Shown here piece by piece: positions 13,821-23,070 of a stretch of DNA of 23,207 nt; within the stretch, counting starts at the first letter, position 1, and every line of letters starts with the position of its first letter. The DNA is taken from positions 1-23,207 of the forward strand of contig UQKK01000046.1 of NCBI GenBank assembly GCA_900541505.1, read 5' to 3'. The notes under the pieces were generated by a model. The model was not told where the DNA came from and ran no database searches. It worked only from the letters and a program-made list of their open reading frames with translations. The position numbers and the translations under genes were made by a program. The stretch comes from an uncultured Ruminococcus sp. (lineage in GTDB: Bacteria; Bacillota; Clostridia; Lachnospirales; Lachnospiraceae).

Positions 13821-14930
13821 TTACTTGGTTCGTTCTTTCCTCGATTTCAGTTTCATTTCATACATTTTCTGATCCACTTCATGCATCAAGCGGTCTGCGT
13901 CCTTAAAAGGTGGACGACACTCGATGGCTCCTATACTGACCTGATTAAAAGAGCACGGTGCTCCCTGCTCCCAGTTTTGGCAGGTTCGGATTTCCTCTGT
14001 CTTGTCCTTCGGTATGCTGCCCGGACAAAGCGCTACAAATTCGTCTCCCCCAAAGCGGTATACCTTTCCACCGTCCTGAAAAACGTCCTTACAAATATCT
14101 GCAAAATGCCGCAGATACTGGTCTCCCACAACATGTCCATAGGTATCGTTGACTTCTTTAAAGCGGTCAAGATCCATAAAAAGGATGGAAAAAACATCTT
14201 GTCCACGCAGTAATCCCTGCAAATCCTCGAATAGGCAAACACGGTTTGCCAGTCCTGTGAGATCATCCTGCAAAGAAACCTGCTCCAGCTTCCGGATACG
14301 GACAGAATCTGACACGATATGATAGAGCATAACGTACGAAAGAATCGTGGTGCCAAAAAAGAAAAAAATCGCGAGGATTTTGGCTATGCTTCCCGCTTCC
14401 GCCAAAAATACAATATTTAAAACAACAATCGTAGCTGACTGCAAAATGCAGTTCAGATTAAAATACCGTACACATTCTCTGTTATATTTTCCCAGATTTT
14501 CCAAAATAAAGATAAATTTCGGCATTGCCCATTTGAACAATGGATAAAGGGTCAAAGCATAAATTCCCGTCTGAATCAGCAGCATATTCACATACAAATT
14601 CTCTTCGCCGAGGAGCCTGCTAATCTGAAAAGCAGCCACAAACGCAAACAGCGAATACGCCCAGTTCATACACATGATAATAAATATCTGGAAAATGCGA
14701 TTCTCGTACAAAAATGAAAGAGGAATTAGATACAGAAGCCCCAGTATCATCAGTTTTCCGTCACCATATTTCGGAAACAGGAAGATAATACTGCCAAAAA
14801 ACAGCAAACTGAAAGCCGCCAGCACCAGAAAGCTGACGACTCTTCTGTATTTTCTCCGGCAAAATCCTTCAACGGAAGCCATATTTACACATAGCATTTC
14901 CAGTATGATGAGCAGCTGAATGATAAGCAT
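13821..14930 (-). CDS. Membrane-bound diguanylate cyclase (GGDEF)
   Basis: About 369 residues from ATG 14930, which has GGAG nine bases upstream; the frame also reaches a GTG at 14945. Six to seven hydrophobic segments fill roughly residues 1-205, then a short linker leads to a GGDEF domain. Visible motifs are DDLTGLANR, LFMDLDRFKEVNDTYGHVVGD (metal and guanine binding) and the active site RFGGDEFVAL. No RxxD inhibitory site precedes GGDEF, so product inhibition is unlikely at the usual place. The enzyme makes cyclic di-GMP from two GTP at the membrane. It lies directly upstream of the native uvrB promoter and downstream of the STAND operon, with 236 bp before it. It looks chromosomal. Confidence 0.93.
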   Translation of the reverse strand: MLIIQLLIILEMLCVNMASVEGFCRRKYRRVVSFLVLAAFSLLFFGSIIFLFPKYGDGKLMILGLLYLIPLSFLYENRIFQIFIIMCMNWAYSLFAFVAAFQISRLLGEENLYVNMLLIQTGIYALTLYPLFKWAMPKFIFILENLGKYNRECVRYFNLNCILQSATIVVLNIVFLAEAGSIAKILAIFFFFGTTILSYVMLYHIVSDSVRIRKLEQVSLQDDLTGLANRVCLFEDLQGLLRGQDVFSILFMDLDRFKEVNDTYGHVVGDQYLRHFADICKDVFQDGGKVYRFGGDEFVALCPGSIPKDKTEEIRTCQNWEQGAPCSFNQVSIGAIECRPPFKDADRLMHEVDQKMYEMKLKSRKERTK

Positions 14931-15166
14931 AATCTTTTTCTCCACAAGTCTTTATATTGGCATTGTTTTACCCATTTCATTATTACTATAATTTACGAGT
15001 TTCCCCCTGTCAAGATAAGTGCACCTGTAATTTCTGCCTCATTTTCCTTCTTGTACAATATTGCCTTTCAAAAGCACTTTATTTACGCTTCATTTTCTGT
15101 TCCTCATCCCATTCAGCCCGGACGCATAATTTTTCGCTTCAAAAAAATCGGATTCATTTTGTAACC

Positions 15167-15631
15167 TTACCTCCACCTCCCCCTCCTCACAAGATATTCT
15201 CTCATGTACTTCTTAAAATCTTCCAACACCGCTAATTCACACTCATCCTCTTCCCAATCCCTTACCATATCTTCTAAATCTTCGTCTGAAATCTTTTCCG
15301 GGTCCAGATATATATCCTGCTCCCAAATTTTTTTCTGGTCTTCCTCATCAAATCTCCGTATCTCTTTCAGTACGCTGAAAAGCTCTGTCTCTGCATTATC
15401 TTTCATATCTCCAAAAAGGTCTGTAGTGACTTGCAGCATCTCCGCCGCCTTAGAGCGGATGGTGCCCCCTGACTTTCCAAACCAGATATCAAAATGATAG
15501 CATTCTAATGTTTCATCATATTCCTCTTCCAGTTCCGACAGCTGGTACCAAAATCTCCTGTAATCCGAATATTTGCCTACTGCTTCCAATAGTTTTTTCT
15601 TTATATTTTCTATTCCTTTTGTCTGATTCAT
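15167..15631 (-). CDS. Acidic 154-residue partner of the STAND NTPase
   Basis: The ATG at 15631 comes one base after the stop codon of the STAND gene, with GAGGT in the end of that gene as ribosome binding site, so translation is coupled. The protein is strongly acidic and mostly helical (FDEEDQKKIWEQDIYLDPEKISDEDLEDMVRDWEEDECELAVLEDF), with a basic tail RRGRWR. The central part (YHFDIWFGKSGGTIRSKAAEMLQ) is the only less charged segment. I recognise no family. The coupling and lone position after the NTPase suggest a dedicated accessory, inhibitor or immunity partner of that system; which one cannot be told from sequence. Confidence 0.75.
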   Translation of the reverse strand: MNQTKGIENIKKKLLEAVGKYSDYRRFWYQLSELEEEYDETLECYHFDIWFGKSGGTIRSKAAEMLQVTTDLFGDMKDNAETELFSVLKEIRRFDEEDQKKIWEQDIYLDPEKISDEDLEDMVRDWEEDECELAVLEDFKKYMREYLVRRGRWR

Positions 15632-15632
15632 A

Positions 15633-18600
15633 CTATACCTCTGTTCGATGTTTACATATCGTTTCCCACAACATTTCTAAGTTTTCATAGATGCCCAGGC
15701 TCTTCAGCAGTCGGTGCTCTTGTATTTCTCCGAGCGTAACTGTCTCAATTCCTTCTCCCAGAATACCGCATTGTTTCAGGAGTGATTTCTGTTCTTCTGT
15801 GAATTCTGACGGTATCAGCAGAAATAGTTCTAAATCGAGATAAACTCCCCAAATCTCCAGAATACTGCTTCCATTGTGTGTTCCTTCGATAACCTCTCCT
15901 TCCTCGAAACGAATCTCCATCTCCAAAAGGTCAGTGAGAACTTTTGTCCAGTGCCTGCCGGAATTCATCATATCTTTATACAGCTTGTCAGCTGCTGCGG
16001 GCAGTATATATGTTTTGTACTGTTCTGCGCCCAGTTGATAGAGAATCTCCCAGAAGAACCTGTCCTTGTTTTTCATTTTGTCTGACTTAAAAATCTGCGT
16101 TTGAACAGACTGATAAAATTCCTCTAATTTATCCGCGCTTGATACAGCTTCTGCCATTTGTGCACACAGCAGCAAAAGTTCATTGGACAGGCGGTACCAG
16201 TGACAGCAATTCACCAGTATATGTGCCCGCACCATGTTTTCCAGAAACTCTTCCCTCTCAAACAGCAAATCCGGGCACAATTCTTCCAATTCTGCCTTTG
16301 ACCATATTTTTTGATGATTCTCTGTCTCATCCAGACAGGTCAGAAATTCCACCAGTTCATTCCTTTTAAGCCCACTCTTTTCAACCATGTAGCGGGTAGT
16401 TTCCTGGAATATGGTATCCATTTTCTCTGGAAGGTCTCCCCCAAATAGGATGAATGTCTCTAAAAATGCCAGTGAATCCTCATCTCTCAGGAAATAATTC
16501 CAGAATATGTGTCCCTGCTCATTTATCCTTGATAAAATCTCTTTTGCTTGATTGGGAATATGATGGGACTCCAGCCATTCCTCCACATCCCAAACAAATG
16601 TCGGCAGAATCGCTCTTAAAAACTGTTCCTCAAATTCTCTATGTATTTCCTTCACGCTTTTTGTTTTTTTGTCTTCTTCTCGTACTGCAAACTCTTCCGT
16701 CATATCCTCTTCTGCCGATATCCAGCTCTCATATAAATCTATCTTTTTCTGCAGCGTTTCCGGTATGTCCATATTGTATTCATCATAACAATCCTCGCAG
16801 TTCGCACATTGATAACAAAATTCCAGTTCCCCCAGTACTGCTGCCAAACAGATTTCCGCTTTATAATATTTTTCCAGATAATCCGCAATCTGTTTTTCGT
16901 GCTGTTTTACATACCGTTCCCAAATTTTCGGAAAAGCCCTTCTTATCTTTGAATTAGCAATCTCCATTCGGTTGCGCATAAGAGCACCTATATAAATTTC
17001 CGTTATCTGGTAGATATCATCGCAAAGTTCCTGACGGCATGCTGCAATGATAACATCTTCAAGCCCCTCCAGGTCTTCTGTGAGGACATGCTCCGGGAAA
17101 TCTGCGATTTCGCGCATGACAGCCAAAAACACCGTTCTCATTTTAGACTTTGCCTCTTTCCCGCACCCCTTTCTGTACAGCAAAATCAATTGAAAGATTC
17201 TGCCAAAGCCAATATCCCGATAGTCCTGTTCTGTCTCATATCTCTGATGATATTTCTTGAGTTCGTTGTTATACCGTAATACATCTTTGTACTTGTCAAA
17301 AAAAGAAAGGGATACCGAGTTTACTGCTTTCATCGCTTTTTTGAATAGTTCCGCATAAATTTCGGATGATACTTGGACCTCCTCCAGTGCTTTCAATAGT
17401 TCCACGTACTGGGCATAATATTGGCAGTTACCCTGTAAAAGTCCGTAATATTTTTCAAAATCTTCTTTCAGCAAAACAAAGAGAAAGTCTTTTGCCGACG
17501 GATTTTGAAACGTGACGGATAAAATCTTCGCGTGCTCTTCATTATACAAGTCTGTTCTGATTACTGTCTTTTCCAATTCAATGATGACATCCGAAAAACT
17601 TTTCCACTCAAATGTATGCTCAAAAGCTTTCTGCGCCTCACGGTAACATTTTTCCAGGTATTCCAGTTCTATGGGCATAGGAAAAATAAGCAGCAGCACA
17701 TATAATATCTTTGCCTCCTGCGACAAGTCGTGGAAAATCTTTTTCCAAAAATCAACCGGACATTTCAGATATTGTTCAAAGGTCTCCACACATTCTTCGG
17801 GTGACATATTGACAGATACAGACTTCGTAAACAGCTCAATCACACGGGGATTGTAATATTGTGAATGCATAACAGCCTCGCCCTGTATTTTCAACGCCAT
17901 CGTCTGTCCCCATGTCAGCTTCGCGTATTTTAAATGTCCATAGTAAATCTGGAGCTTATCTTCCCTGGAATACTGCTCAATCCTACACGCCAGTTTATTT
18001 CCAGTCACCAGCTCTCTCAGTTCTTCATTTTCTTTCAGCCCCTGCTCCAGAATGTATTCTCTCGTGGTCATAATAAGCAGGCAGTCCTTGTGCGTCCGAA
18101 CATGTTCAATAAAGCGCACGAGCTCCTTTGCCCTCCTGCCGCTGTAAAACCTGTCAAACCCATTGCTGCCCCAGAAATCGTCGTATAAAACGACCTTTTT
18201 TCCTTCCATCTCCAGCGCTATATACAAATCGTCCACCGAGCAAGCATTTATAAATACCTGGTAGCGATATTTCGCGAAAAAATATAAGGCAACCTGTTCC
18301 GCCAGGGTTGTCTTGCCCACCCCCGGCTCGCCGGAAATGATAAGGACTCTGTTTTTCTTAAGCTGGAGAACCGCCTCCCGGAAGACCTCCGTTTCCACAA
18401 ATATCTGCCGCTTTTCCAACACCTTTTTATAACAATCCACGGACCGCTGTACCAGCGCGCTGTTTACCATCTCGAACAGCTTCTTTTTCAGTACCTTTAC
18501 GCTGGGAATCCACAATTGGTAATACTTATCCTCAACACAGCGGTATTTGTCATCTCCGAGCCAGTTGTTGAGGTTTTTTTTCGTCACAATATCCTGAGGA

Positions 18601-18950
18601 TGAATGATGTAGGGAGACATCATTTGATATACTATTTCCTTTGTCTGCACGGAAAGGTCATCTGATATCACCAGAATATAGCGGTCAACCCTTTCGCCCG
18701 CACGAACAAGGCTGTCCATTTTTTCTTTTTCGGCTCGCATAATCTTCATGATATTTGCCCCGGCATTTTTCAGTCTCTTTGCCTGAAGAATGACCGTATA
18801 TCCGTCCTCGGACACAGACCGGCTGTCAATCCCCTTATCTTTCCCTTCCGCAAAGGACTCAAACTTCCTGTCCTCTCTCATTTGCAGCATATCCCTTGCA
18901 AAGTCCTCGAACTCTGCCGGTGAAAAGGCATGATTAAAATCGTAATTCAT
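15633..18950 (-). CDS. Mrr-type nuclease fused to STAND NTPase, probable anti-phage protein
   Basis: The 1105-residue protein has three parts. Residues 1-120 are an Mrr/restriction-endonuclease-like fold: FSPAEFEDFARDML (E13/E15), GKDKGID (D42) and VILQAKRL (Q56, K58) give the D-QxK catalytic set. Residues ~195-400 are a P-loop NTPase: Walker A SGEPGVGKTTLAEQ (206-219) and Walker B KVVLYDDFWG (252-261), followed by LLIMTTREYILEQG, typical of nSTAND3-like domains. Residues ~420-1105 are a long helical region with a Cys-rich patch (CYQCANCEDCYDEYN) that would act as sensor. STAND proteins with N-terminal nucleases (Avs-like and related) assemble on sensing phage proteins and cut DNA. The start overlaps the 49-codon ORF, and a partner gene follows. 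Target and trigger are unknown. Confidence 0.85.
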   Translation of the reverse strand: MNYDFNHAFSPAEFEDFARDMLQMREDRKFESFAEGKDKGIDSRSVSEDGYTVILQAKRLKNAGANIMKIMRAEKEKMDSLVRAGERVDRYILVISDDLSVQTKEIVYQMMSPYIIHPQDIVTKKNLNNWLGDDKYRCVEDKYYQLWIPSVKVLKKKLFEMVNSALVQRSVDCYKKVLEKRQIFVETEVFREAVLQLKKNRVLIISGEPGVGKTTLAEQVALYFFAKYRYQVFINACSVDDLYIALEMEGKKVVLYDDFWGSNGFDRFYSGRRAKELVRFIEHVRTHKDCLLIMTTREYILEQGLKENEELRELVTGNKLACRIEQYSREDKLQIYYGHLKYAKLTWGQTMALKIQGEAVMHSQYYNPRVIELFTKSVSVNMSPEECVETFEQYLKCPVDFWKKIFHDLSQEAKILYVLLLIFPMPIELEYLEKCYREAQKAFEHTFEWKSFSDVIIELEKTVIRTDLYNEEHAKILSVTFQNPSAKDFLFVLLKEDFEKYYGLLQGNCQYYAQYVELLKALEEVQVSSEIYAELFKKAMKAVNSVSLSFFDKYKDVLRYNNELKKYHQRYETEQDYRDIGFGRIFQLILLYRKGCGKEAKSKMRTVFLAVMREIADFPEHVLTEDLEGLEDVIIAACRQELCDDIYQITEIYIGALMRNRMEIANSKIRRAFPKIWERYVKQHEKQIADYLEKYYKAEICLAAVLGELEFCYQCANCEDCYDEYNMDIPETLQKKIDLYESWISAEEDMTEEFAVREEDKKTKSVKEIHREFEEQFLRAILPTFVWDVEEWLESHHIPNQAKEILSRINEQGHIFWNYFLRDEDSLAFLETFILFGGDLPEKMDTIFQETTRYMVEKSGLKRNELVEFLTCLDETENHQKIWSKAELEELCPDLLFEREEFLENMVRAHILVNCCHWYRLSNELLLLCAQMAEAVSSADKLEEFYQSVQTQIFKSDKMKNKDRFFWEILYQLGAEQYKTYILPAAADKLYKDMMNSGRHWTKVLTDLLEMEIRFEEGEVIEGTHNGSSILEIWGVYLDLELFLLIPSEFTEEQKSLLKQCGILGEGIETVTLGEIQEHRLLKSLGIYENLEMLWETICKHRTEV

Positions 18951-19083
18951 GTTTGCCTCCCTTTTCTTTAAGTTCCTCCCACTTTTGAATCAGAAGGTTG
19001 TAGCAACCCTGCTCGTCCTCTGCATTTTGCAGATATGGCTCGTCCAAAGCGCGAAAAGCCAACGCTGAGTTCCCCCCAGGCAT
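18934..19083 (-). CDS. 49-residue ORF overlapping the STAND start
   Basis: ATG 19083 has AAGGA five to six bases upstream. The frame runs MPGGNSALAFRALDEPYLQN... KWEELKEKGGKHELRF and stops at 18936-18934, 17 bp inside the STAND gene. It begins 39 bp after the nrdJ stop. Overlap and spacing suggest translational coupling that links nrdJ, this ORF and the STAND gene. The amino acid mix is protein-like and ends in a charged helix. It may be a genuine small protein or the tail of a lost gene. It competes with another frame at 18990-19181 that lacks a ribosome binding site. Confidence 0.5.
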   Translation of the reverse strand: MPGGNSALAFRALDEPYLQNAEDEQGCYNLLIQKWEELKEKGGKHELRF

Positions 19084-19122
19084 TGGCTTTCCTTGCGGTC
19101 TTTCAACTCCCTTTCACATTCA

Positions 19123-21402
19123 TCAGTGACATTTGCTCCAGCCGCAGCTCTTACAGATATTGCATCCTTCCTCAAATACAAGCGGCTCCCCGCATTCAGG
19201 GCAGTACATTTTATCTGTAGATGCCTCCGCTGTCACTGCCTTTGGCTTTGGAATCTTCTTTTCCTTTTTCGGCGCGTTCTCTTCTTTCTCCGCCAGCTCT
19301 GCCTGCATTTCGTTATACATATCCAAAAGGGCGTTGCCTACCGCCATAGGACAGCATGCTCCCTTGCTGGTGTCTTTTCTCGTCACACGGCGCGCTGTGT
19401 AGGATGGACAGGAGCCGCTGGAGTTTAACTGGTCCACGATAGTCTCAATGTCGATTCCGCCGCGGGCGCTGATGGAAATCATACGGGACAGTCCCACCAT
19501 GAAGTTATTACATCCTCCGGTGGAGCCTTTGCTTAAGTAGGTTTCCAAAAGAGCCCCTGTATGCGGGTCGAACAGCGCAATACAGTGCAGGCTTCCGCAT
19601 CCGGTAATAAGTTTGCGCTTCTTACCTACCACATCGTCTGTTACCAAAAGAATATCGCCGCGTTTCAGACCTTCCCCGGCTTTTACTTTTTTGGTTTCCT
19701 TTGCTGTATCGGTGTTGAGAATCCCAATCCGCTTACAGCCGTCCCGGAAAATGGTGATGCCCTTGAGCCCTTTATCGTAAGCATACATATACAGCCCTTC
19801 TGTCTCCTCCACCGTAAACCCATTAGGCACGTTGACGGTAGAACTGATGGAAGCATCGATATGACGCTGCCATATGGACTGCATATCAATTCTCTGACGG
19901 TATTCCAGCGTCATGGCGGTCACAAAATAATCCGGGAGCAGCTTGTCATCTTTGATATCAAACTGCTTCATATAGTTTTCTACAATCTTTGTATAAACTT
20001 TGTAGTAAACGTCTTCTCCGTGCAGGGATTCTGTCTTGCGCTCATAATAATTCGCGTAAATCGGTTCAATGCCGCCGGAAATACCGAGCATTGTGGACAG
20101 CGTCCCTGTAGGCGCGATGGTCAGAAGCTGGGAGTTTCTCAGCCCGTGCTTTCTCACCAGCTCTCTTGTCTTCTCTGTCGTATTTGCCAGGAAATACGGG
20201 GTTTCCATGATTTCTTCCGTCTGACAGGCAGGGAAAGCACCCTTTTCTTTTGCCAGTAGTGCGGAAGCGGCAATGGCGGCATCCGCCATTACAAAGCCGA
20301 TTTTATCACACATCTCCACAGCCTCTTCCTCGCCGTAGGTCAGTCCCAACTTAATGAGACAGTCGGCAAGTCCCATGATGCCCAGTCCAATCTGACGCCA
20401 CTGTTCTACGCTCTCCTGTTGTTCCTGCAGCGGGTGCAGAGGCAATCCTTCCTCCAGCACTTCATTGAGAGCGCGCACCGATGCTTGTACACATGTACGG
20501 AAATTTTCAAAATCAAACATCGCATTTTCTGTAAAGGCATCCTGTACAAACTCGGAGAGGTTTAGGCTGCCGAGCAGACAGCTTCCTCCTGCCGGAAGCG
20601 GCTCCTCCGCACAGGGATTGACCCCCGCATAGGCGAAATCCTTTGTATTGCTCAGCAGGTTCCAGCCTGTAATCCTGTCCCAGAACAGCGCGCCCGGTTC
20701 CGCGTAATCCCAGTTTGTCTCGGCAATCTTGCGGAACAGCTCTCTCGCGTTGACCGATTTCTCGATAACCTCCCCTGTCGCTTTCCTCTCGTAATGGAGA
20801 AGATACTCTTCATTTTTCTTCACCGCATCCATAAAATCCTCATGGATGCGCACGGAAATGTTTGCTTTTGTCACCCTGTCCAAATCTGTCTTTAAATCAA
20901 TAAATTCTTCTACATCCGGATGGGAACTGTCGATTGAAATCATCAGCGCGCCCCGTCTCCCGTTCTGCCCAATCAGTCCGGTGACCAAAGAATATAAATC
21001 CATAAAAGATACGGACCCGCTCGTCTCCTTCGCGGCGTTATTGATTTTCGCTCCTCTTGGGCTTAATTTGGAAATATCAATCCCACATCCTCCGCCATAG
21101 CTGTATGTCCGCGCCAGCTTTTTCGCGCAGTCAAAAATACTCTCTATTTCGTCCTCCGGCGGCGCAATGACATAGCAGTTGGAATATGTCACCTTTCTGC
21201 CTTCCTTATTCAGCCCCCTGTTGGATAAAATTCTTCCGCCAAACAAGAATTTTTTCTCCCGGATATATCCTTCTATCTCTTCATTTCCCCCGCTCACGCG
21301 GTGCAGCCATTCGTCAAAGGTCTCTCCCTCATTACAATATTTTTTCGTCCAGATATCTGTCCCCAGCTGATTGCCTTCTCCCAGCCATTCCTCTACTGTC
21401 AT
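19123..21402 (-). CDS. nrdJ: Adenosylcobalamin-dependent (class II) ribonucleotide reductase
   Basis: This 759-residue enzyme reduces ribonucleotides to deoxyribonucleotides with a cobalamin-generated thiyl radical, so it works with or without oxygen. Active-site residues are visible: SNCYV (Cys76), the thiyl motif NPCAEEPLP (Cys264) and SCLLGSLNL (Cys275), eleven residues after the thiyl cysteine as in other NrdJ. Also present are GGGCGIDIS, the signature PTGTLSTMLGISGGIEP and a C-terminal TSCPD-like domain (ITGCGSLHCIALFD, GGCNNFMVGLSRMIS). The protein ends with a zinc ribbon, CPECGEPL...CNICKSCGWSKC, whose cysteines probably re-reduce the active site. Length matches the zinc-ribbon NrdJ subgroup. 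Its promoter carries two NrdR-like boxes. The island-like STAND operon follows in the same direction. Confidence 0.97.
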   Translation of the reverse strand: MTVEEWLGEGNQLGTDIWTKKYCNEGETFDEWLHRVSGGNEEIEGYIREKKFLFGGRILSNRGLNKEGRKVTYSNCYVIAPPEDEIESIFDCAKKLARTYSYGGGCGIDISKLSPRGAKINNAAKETSGSVSFMDLYSLVTGLIGQNGRRGALMISIDSSHPDVEEFIDLKTDLDRVTKANISVRIHEDFMDAVKKNEEYLLHYERKATGEVIEKSVNARELFRKIAETNWDYAEPGALFWDRITGWNLLSNTKDFAYAGVNPCAEEPLPAGGSCLLGSLNLSEFVQDAFTENAMFDFENFRTCVQASVRALNEVLEEGLPLHPLQEQQESVEQWRQIGLGIMGLADCLIKLGLTYGEEEAVEMCDKIGFVMADAAIAASALLAKEKGAFPACQTEEIMETPYFLANTTEKTRELVRKHGLRNSQLLTIAPTGTLSTMLGISGGIEPIYANYYERKTESLHGEDVYYKVYTKIVENYMKQFDIKDDKLLPDYFVTAMTLEYRQRIDMQSIWQRHIDASISSTVNVPNGFTVEETEGLYMYAYDKGLKGITIFRDGCKRIGILNTDTAKETKKVKAGEGLKRGDILLVTDDVVGKKRKLITGCGSLHCIALFDPHTGALLETYLSKGSTGGCNNFMVGLSRMISISARGGIDIETIVDQLNSSGSCPSYTARRVTRKDTSKGACCPMAVGNALLDMYNEMQAELAEKEENAPKKEKKIPKPKAVTAEASTDKMYCPECGEPLVFEEGCNICKSCGWSKCH

Positions 21403-21431
21403 GTTCTTCTTCCTCTCTTCATTTTATTGTG

Positions 21432-21479
21432 ATACTAAATATAGTATCACTTCATCGCGCTATTTTCAACATCTTGTGT
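21432..21479 (-). promoter_or_regulatory. nrdJ promoter covered by two NrdR-like boxes
   Basis: Box 2 (21432-21447, ATACTAAATATAGTAT) matches the NrdR palindrome at 13 of 16 places and lies within a 9-bp inverted repeat. Box 1 (21464-21479) is weaker, 11 of 16, and spans the stop codon of the oxidoreductase gene. Their centres are 32 bp apart, the usual NrdR spacing. On the minus strand TTGAAA (21469-21464) and TACTAT (21446-21441) with a 17-bp spacer form a promoter that both boxes overlap. NrdR with dATP is the standard repressor of ribonucleotide reductase genes. Confidence 0.72.
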
Positions 21480-22458
21480 AAACTTCATCTGACGGAAAGG
21501 TCAGTTGAATCTGTCTGCGTACTTCATCCATCATCTCCATTTCCATGAGGGATATACGCAGTTCTTTCTGCTTATCTTCCTCCCCTTCTATCAGGGAACA
21601 CCATTTCCGTATTTCATAAACCATATTATTTTCTTCTTTTTCTACGTGGATAGTCTCTTTTTCTCCTTTTCTGGGATAGAGGACTAATTCTTGCGGGTCC
21701 GCGATACGGTCTATGGTCAGCACGCCTTCCTCGCCCTGAATTTCGCTCAAGGAAATGCCGTTTGTGATTTTTGAATAGCTCAGTTCCGCCAGCATGTCCG
21801 GGTAGCCTGCCACAATCGTGCCCTCCCCGTCAATACTGTCTTTGAGAAAAACGGAATCCGCATAAATCCGCTGCGGTTTTCCAAACAGCATAAGGAGCGG
21901 ATGAATGCAGTACACGCCGATATCCATGAGCGCCCCGTTGGACAGTTCCGGTCTGAATGCATTTTCTATCTGTCCCGCCTTAAACTTATCATACCGGGAA
22001 GAATACTGGCAGAACCGAAACGTCACTCTCCTGATTTTCCCCAGTCTTTCCATGTAGTCTCTCACCATCTCCATGCCCGGATCATACGCAGGGCGCATGG
22101 CTTCCAAGAGAACCACATTATTTTCCTCTGCTGCCTCTCCCATCCGCACCAGCTCCGCATAGCTGCTGCTTATCGGTTTCTCGCAGAGCACATGCTTCCC
22201 GTTCTCCATCATAAGGATTGCCTGGGAACAATGCAGGAAATTCGGACTTGCGATGTACACTGCGTCGATGTCCTCCGCCTCTGCCAACTCCTGCAAATCC
22301 GTATACACCTTCTCCACCCCATATTTATCCGCGAATGCCCGTCCGGTACTCTCCCGGCGGGAATAGACCGCGGCATGGACAAGTCTCTCTTCCTTCTTTG
22401 CCGCCTCTAAAAACCAGTCCACAATAAAATTCGTGCCGATTGTCGCAAAACGTATCAT
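21466..22458 (-). CDS. Gfo/Idh/MocA-family NAD(P)-dependent oxidoreductase
   Basis: This 330-residue protein starts with the Rossmann strand MIRFATIGTNFIVDWFLEAA; Asn replaces the usual second glycine region (GTN), a known variant. It continues with VYIASPNFLHCSQAILMMENGKHVLCEKP, where EKP (93-95) carries the catalytic lysine. The C-terminal domain has the signature GALMDIGVYCIHPLLMLFG. Members oxidise or reduce sugar-like and related cyclic substrates; the exact substrate is not visible. Length is normal for the family. ATG 22458 has AAAGGAG upstream. It stands 63 bp from nrdJ, but nrdJ has its own promoter, so the two are probably separate units. Confidence 0.93.
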   Translation of the reverse strand: MIRFATIGTNFIVDWFLEAAKKEERLVHAAVYSRRESTGRAFADKYGVEKVYTDLQELAEAEDIDAVYIASPNFLHCSQAILMMENGKHVLCEKPISSSYAELVRMGEAAEENNVVLLEAMRPAYDPGMEMVRDYMERLGKIRRVTFRFCQYSSRYDKFKAGQIENAFRPELSNGALMDIGVYCIHPLLMLFGKPQRIYADSVFLKDSIDGEGTIVAGYPDMLAELSYSKITNGISLSEIQGEEGVLTIDRIADPQELVLYPRKGEKETIHVEKEENNMVYEIRKWCSLIEGEEDKQKELRISLMEMEMMDEVRRQIQLTFPSDEVYTRC

Positions 22459-22672
22459 ATCTCTCTCCTTTATACCTCTCTTTTCCTTATTCTTTTCAGT
22501 TCAAAGAGATTTATTAGTACCAATGCACAAGAAGCAATGTAAATTCCTTGTACACCGATGGTACCCGTTCTTCTATCATTATACAGGAAAATGACCGGCA
22601 GGAAATATCTTTTTTCTCACCCTCCGTTTTCAAAATCTGTTGAGCAAATCTTAGAGTATAATTATCATTGGC

Positions 22673-22705
22673 AAAAATAAAGGGAAGAGACCGAAACCTC
22701 TTCCC
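22673..22705 (-). terminator. Terminator downstream of the integrase region
   Basis: On the minus strand GGGAAGAG (22705-22698) pairs perfectly with CTCTTCCC (22689-22682) across an 8-nt loop, and TTTATTTTT follows. It isolates the oxidoreductase gene from the integrase side. Confidence 0.8.
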
Positions 22706-23070
22706 AATCATACAGATTTGTCTTATTGTTTAATTGTCCAGAAAAAACATAAGGTGAGTGCTAATTTTTAAAATAATTTTTTTGGAAAACCTCAAAAAAG
22801 CTTGATTTTACGGGCTTTTTCGGGCTTTCCAAATTTTTGATTTTTTCAAAAAATGGCTTACTACACCATTTTTACACCATTTCTACACCAATTTGCGCGA
22901 AAACTACGAGCCATGCAGGGACAAAATCGGGGTGCCTTTTGGGAGCTTGCTCACATAAAGGCAGCTCCGGTTTTGGACCTATAAGGCGACAGCCGCGACC
23001 GAATGAACGCAGTTCATGAGGTGGCATGGCGAGTAGCTATCTGTAATCATTCTCAAGGAAATCTGAGCCA
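22706..23070. other. Non-coding stretch behind the integrase gene, possible attachment region
   Basis: I see no gene here. The stretch holds the 11-bp iterated sites (22862-22894), a repeat of CGGGCTTT in an AT-rich context near 22809-22827, and a hairpin-forming stretch around 22930-22975 (GCCTTTT with AAAGGC, GGAGC with GCTCC). It also holds the short palindrome ATGAAC-GCA-GTTCAT near 23002-23016. An attachment site is commonly placed just past an integrase gene, but I cannot see a duplicated core within the window. Confidence 0.4.
22862..22894. repeat. Three 11-bp iterated sites, possible integrase arm sites
   Basis: TACACC begins at 22862, 22873 and 22884, each followed by A(T/A)TT(T/C). 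The spacing of exactly 11 bp puts all three on about the same face of the helix. They lie about 180 bp past the stop of the integrase gene, as arm-type binding sites often do. Confidence 0.6.

Noticed and set aside
18990..19181. 63-residue minus-strand ORF between nrdJ and the STAND gene
   Set aside because: It begins within the nrdJ end without a ribosome binding site. The 49-residue frame at 18934-19083 has better initiation and coupling.
19561..20259. Plus-strand ORF of 232 residues
   Set aside because: It lies wholly inside nrdJ on the opposite strand and shows no domain or initiation signal.
22514..22711. 65-residue minus-strand ORF upstream of the oxidoreductase
   Set aside because: It overlaps the terminator, has no ribosome binding site, and its composition is not protein-like.
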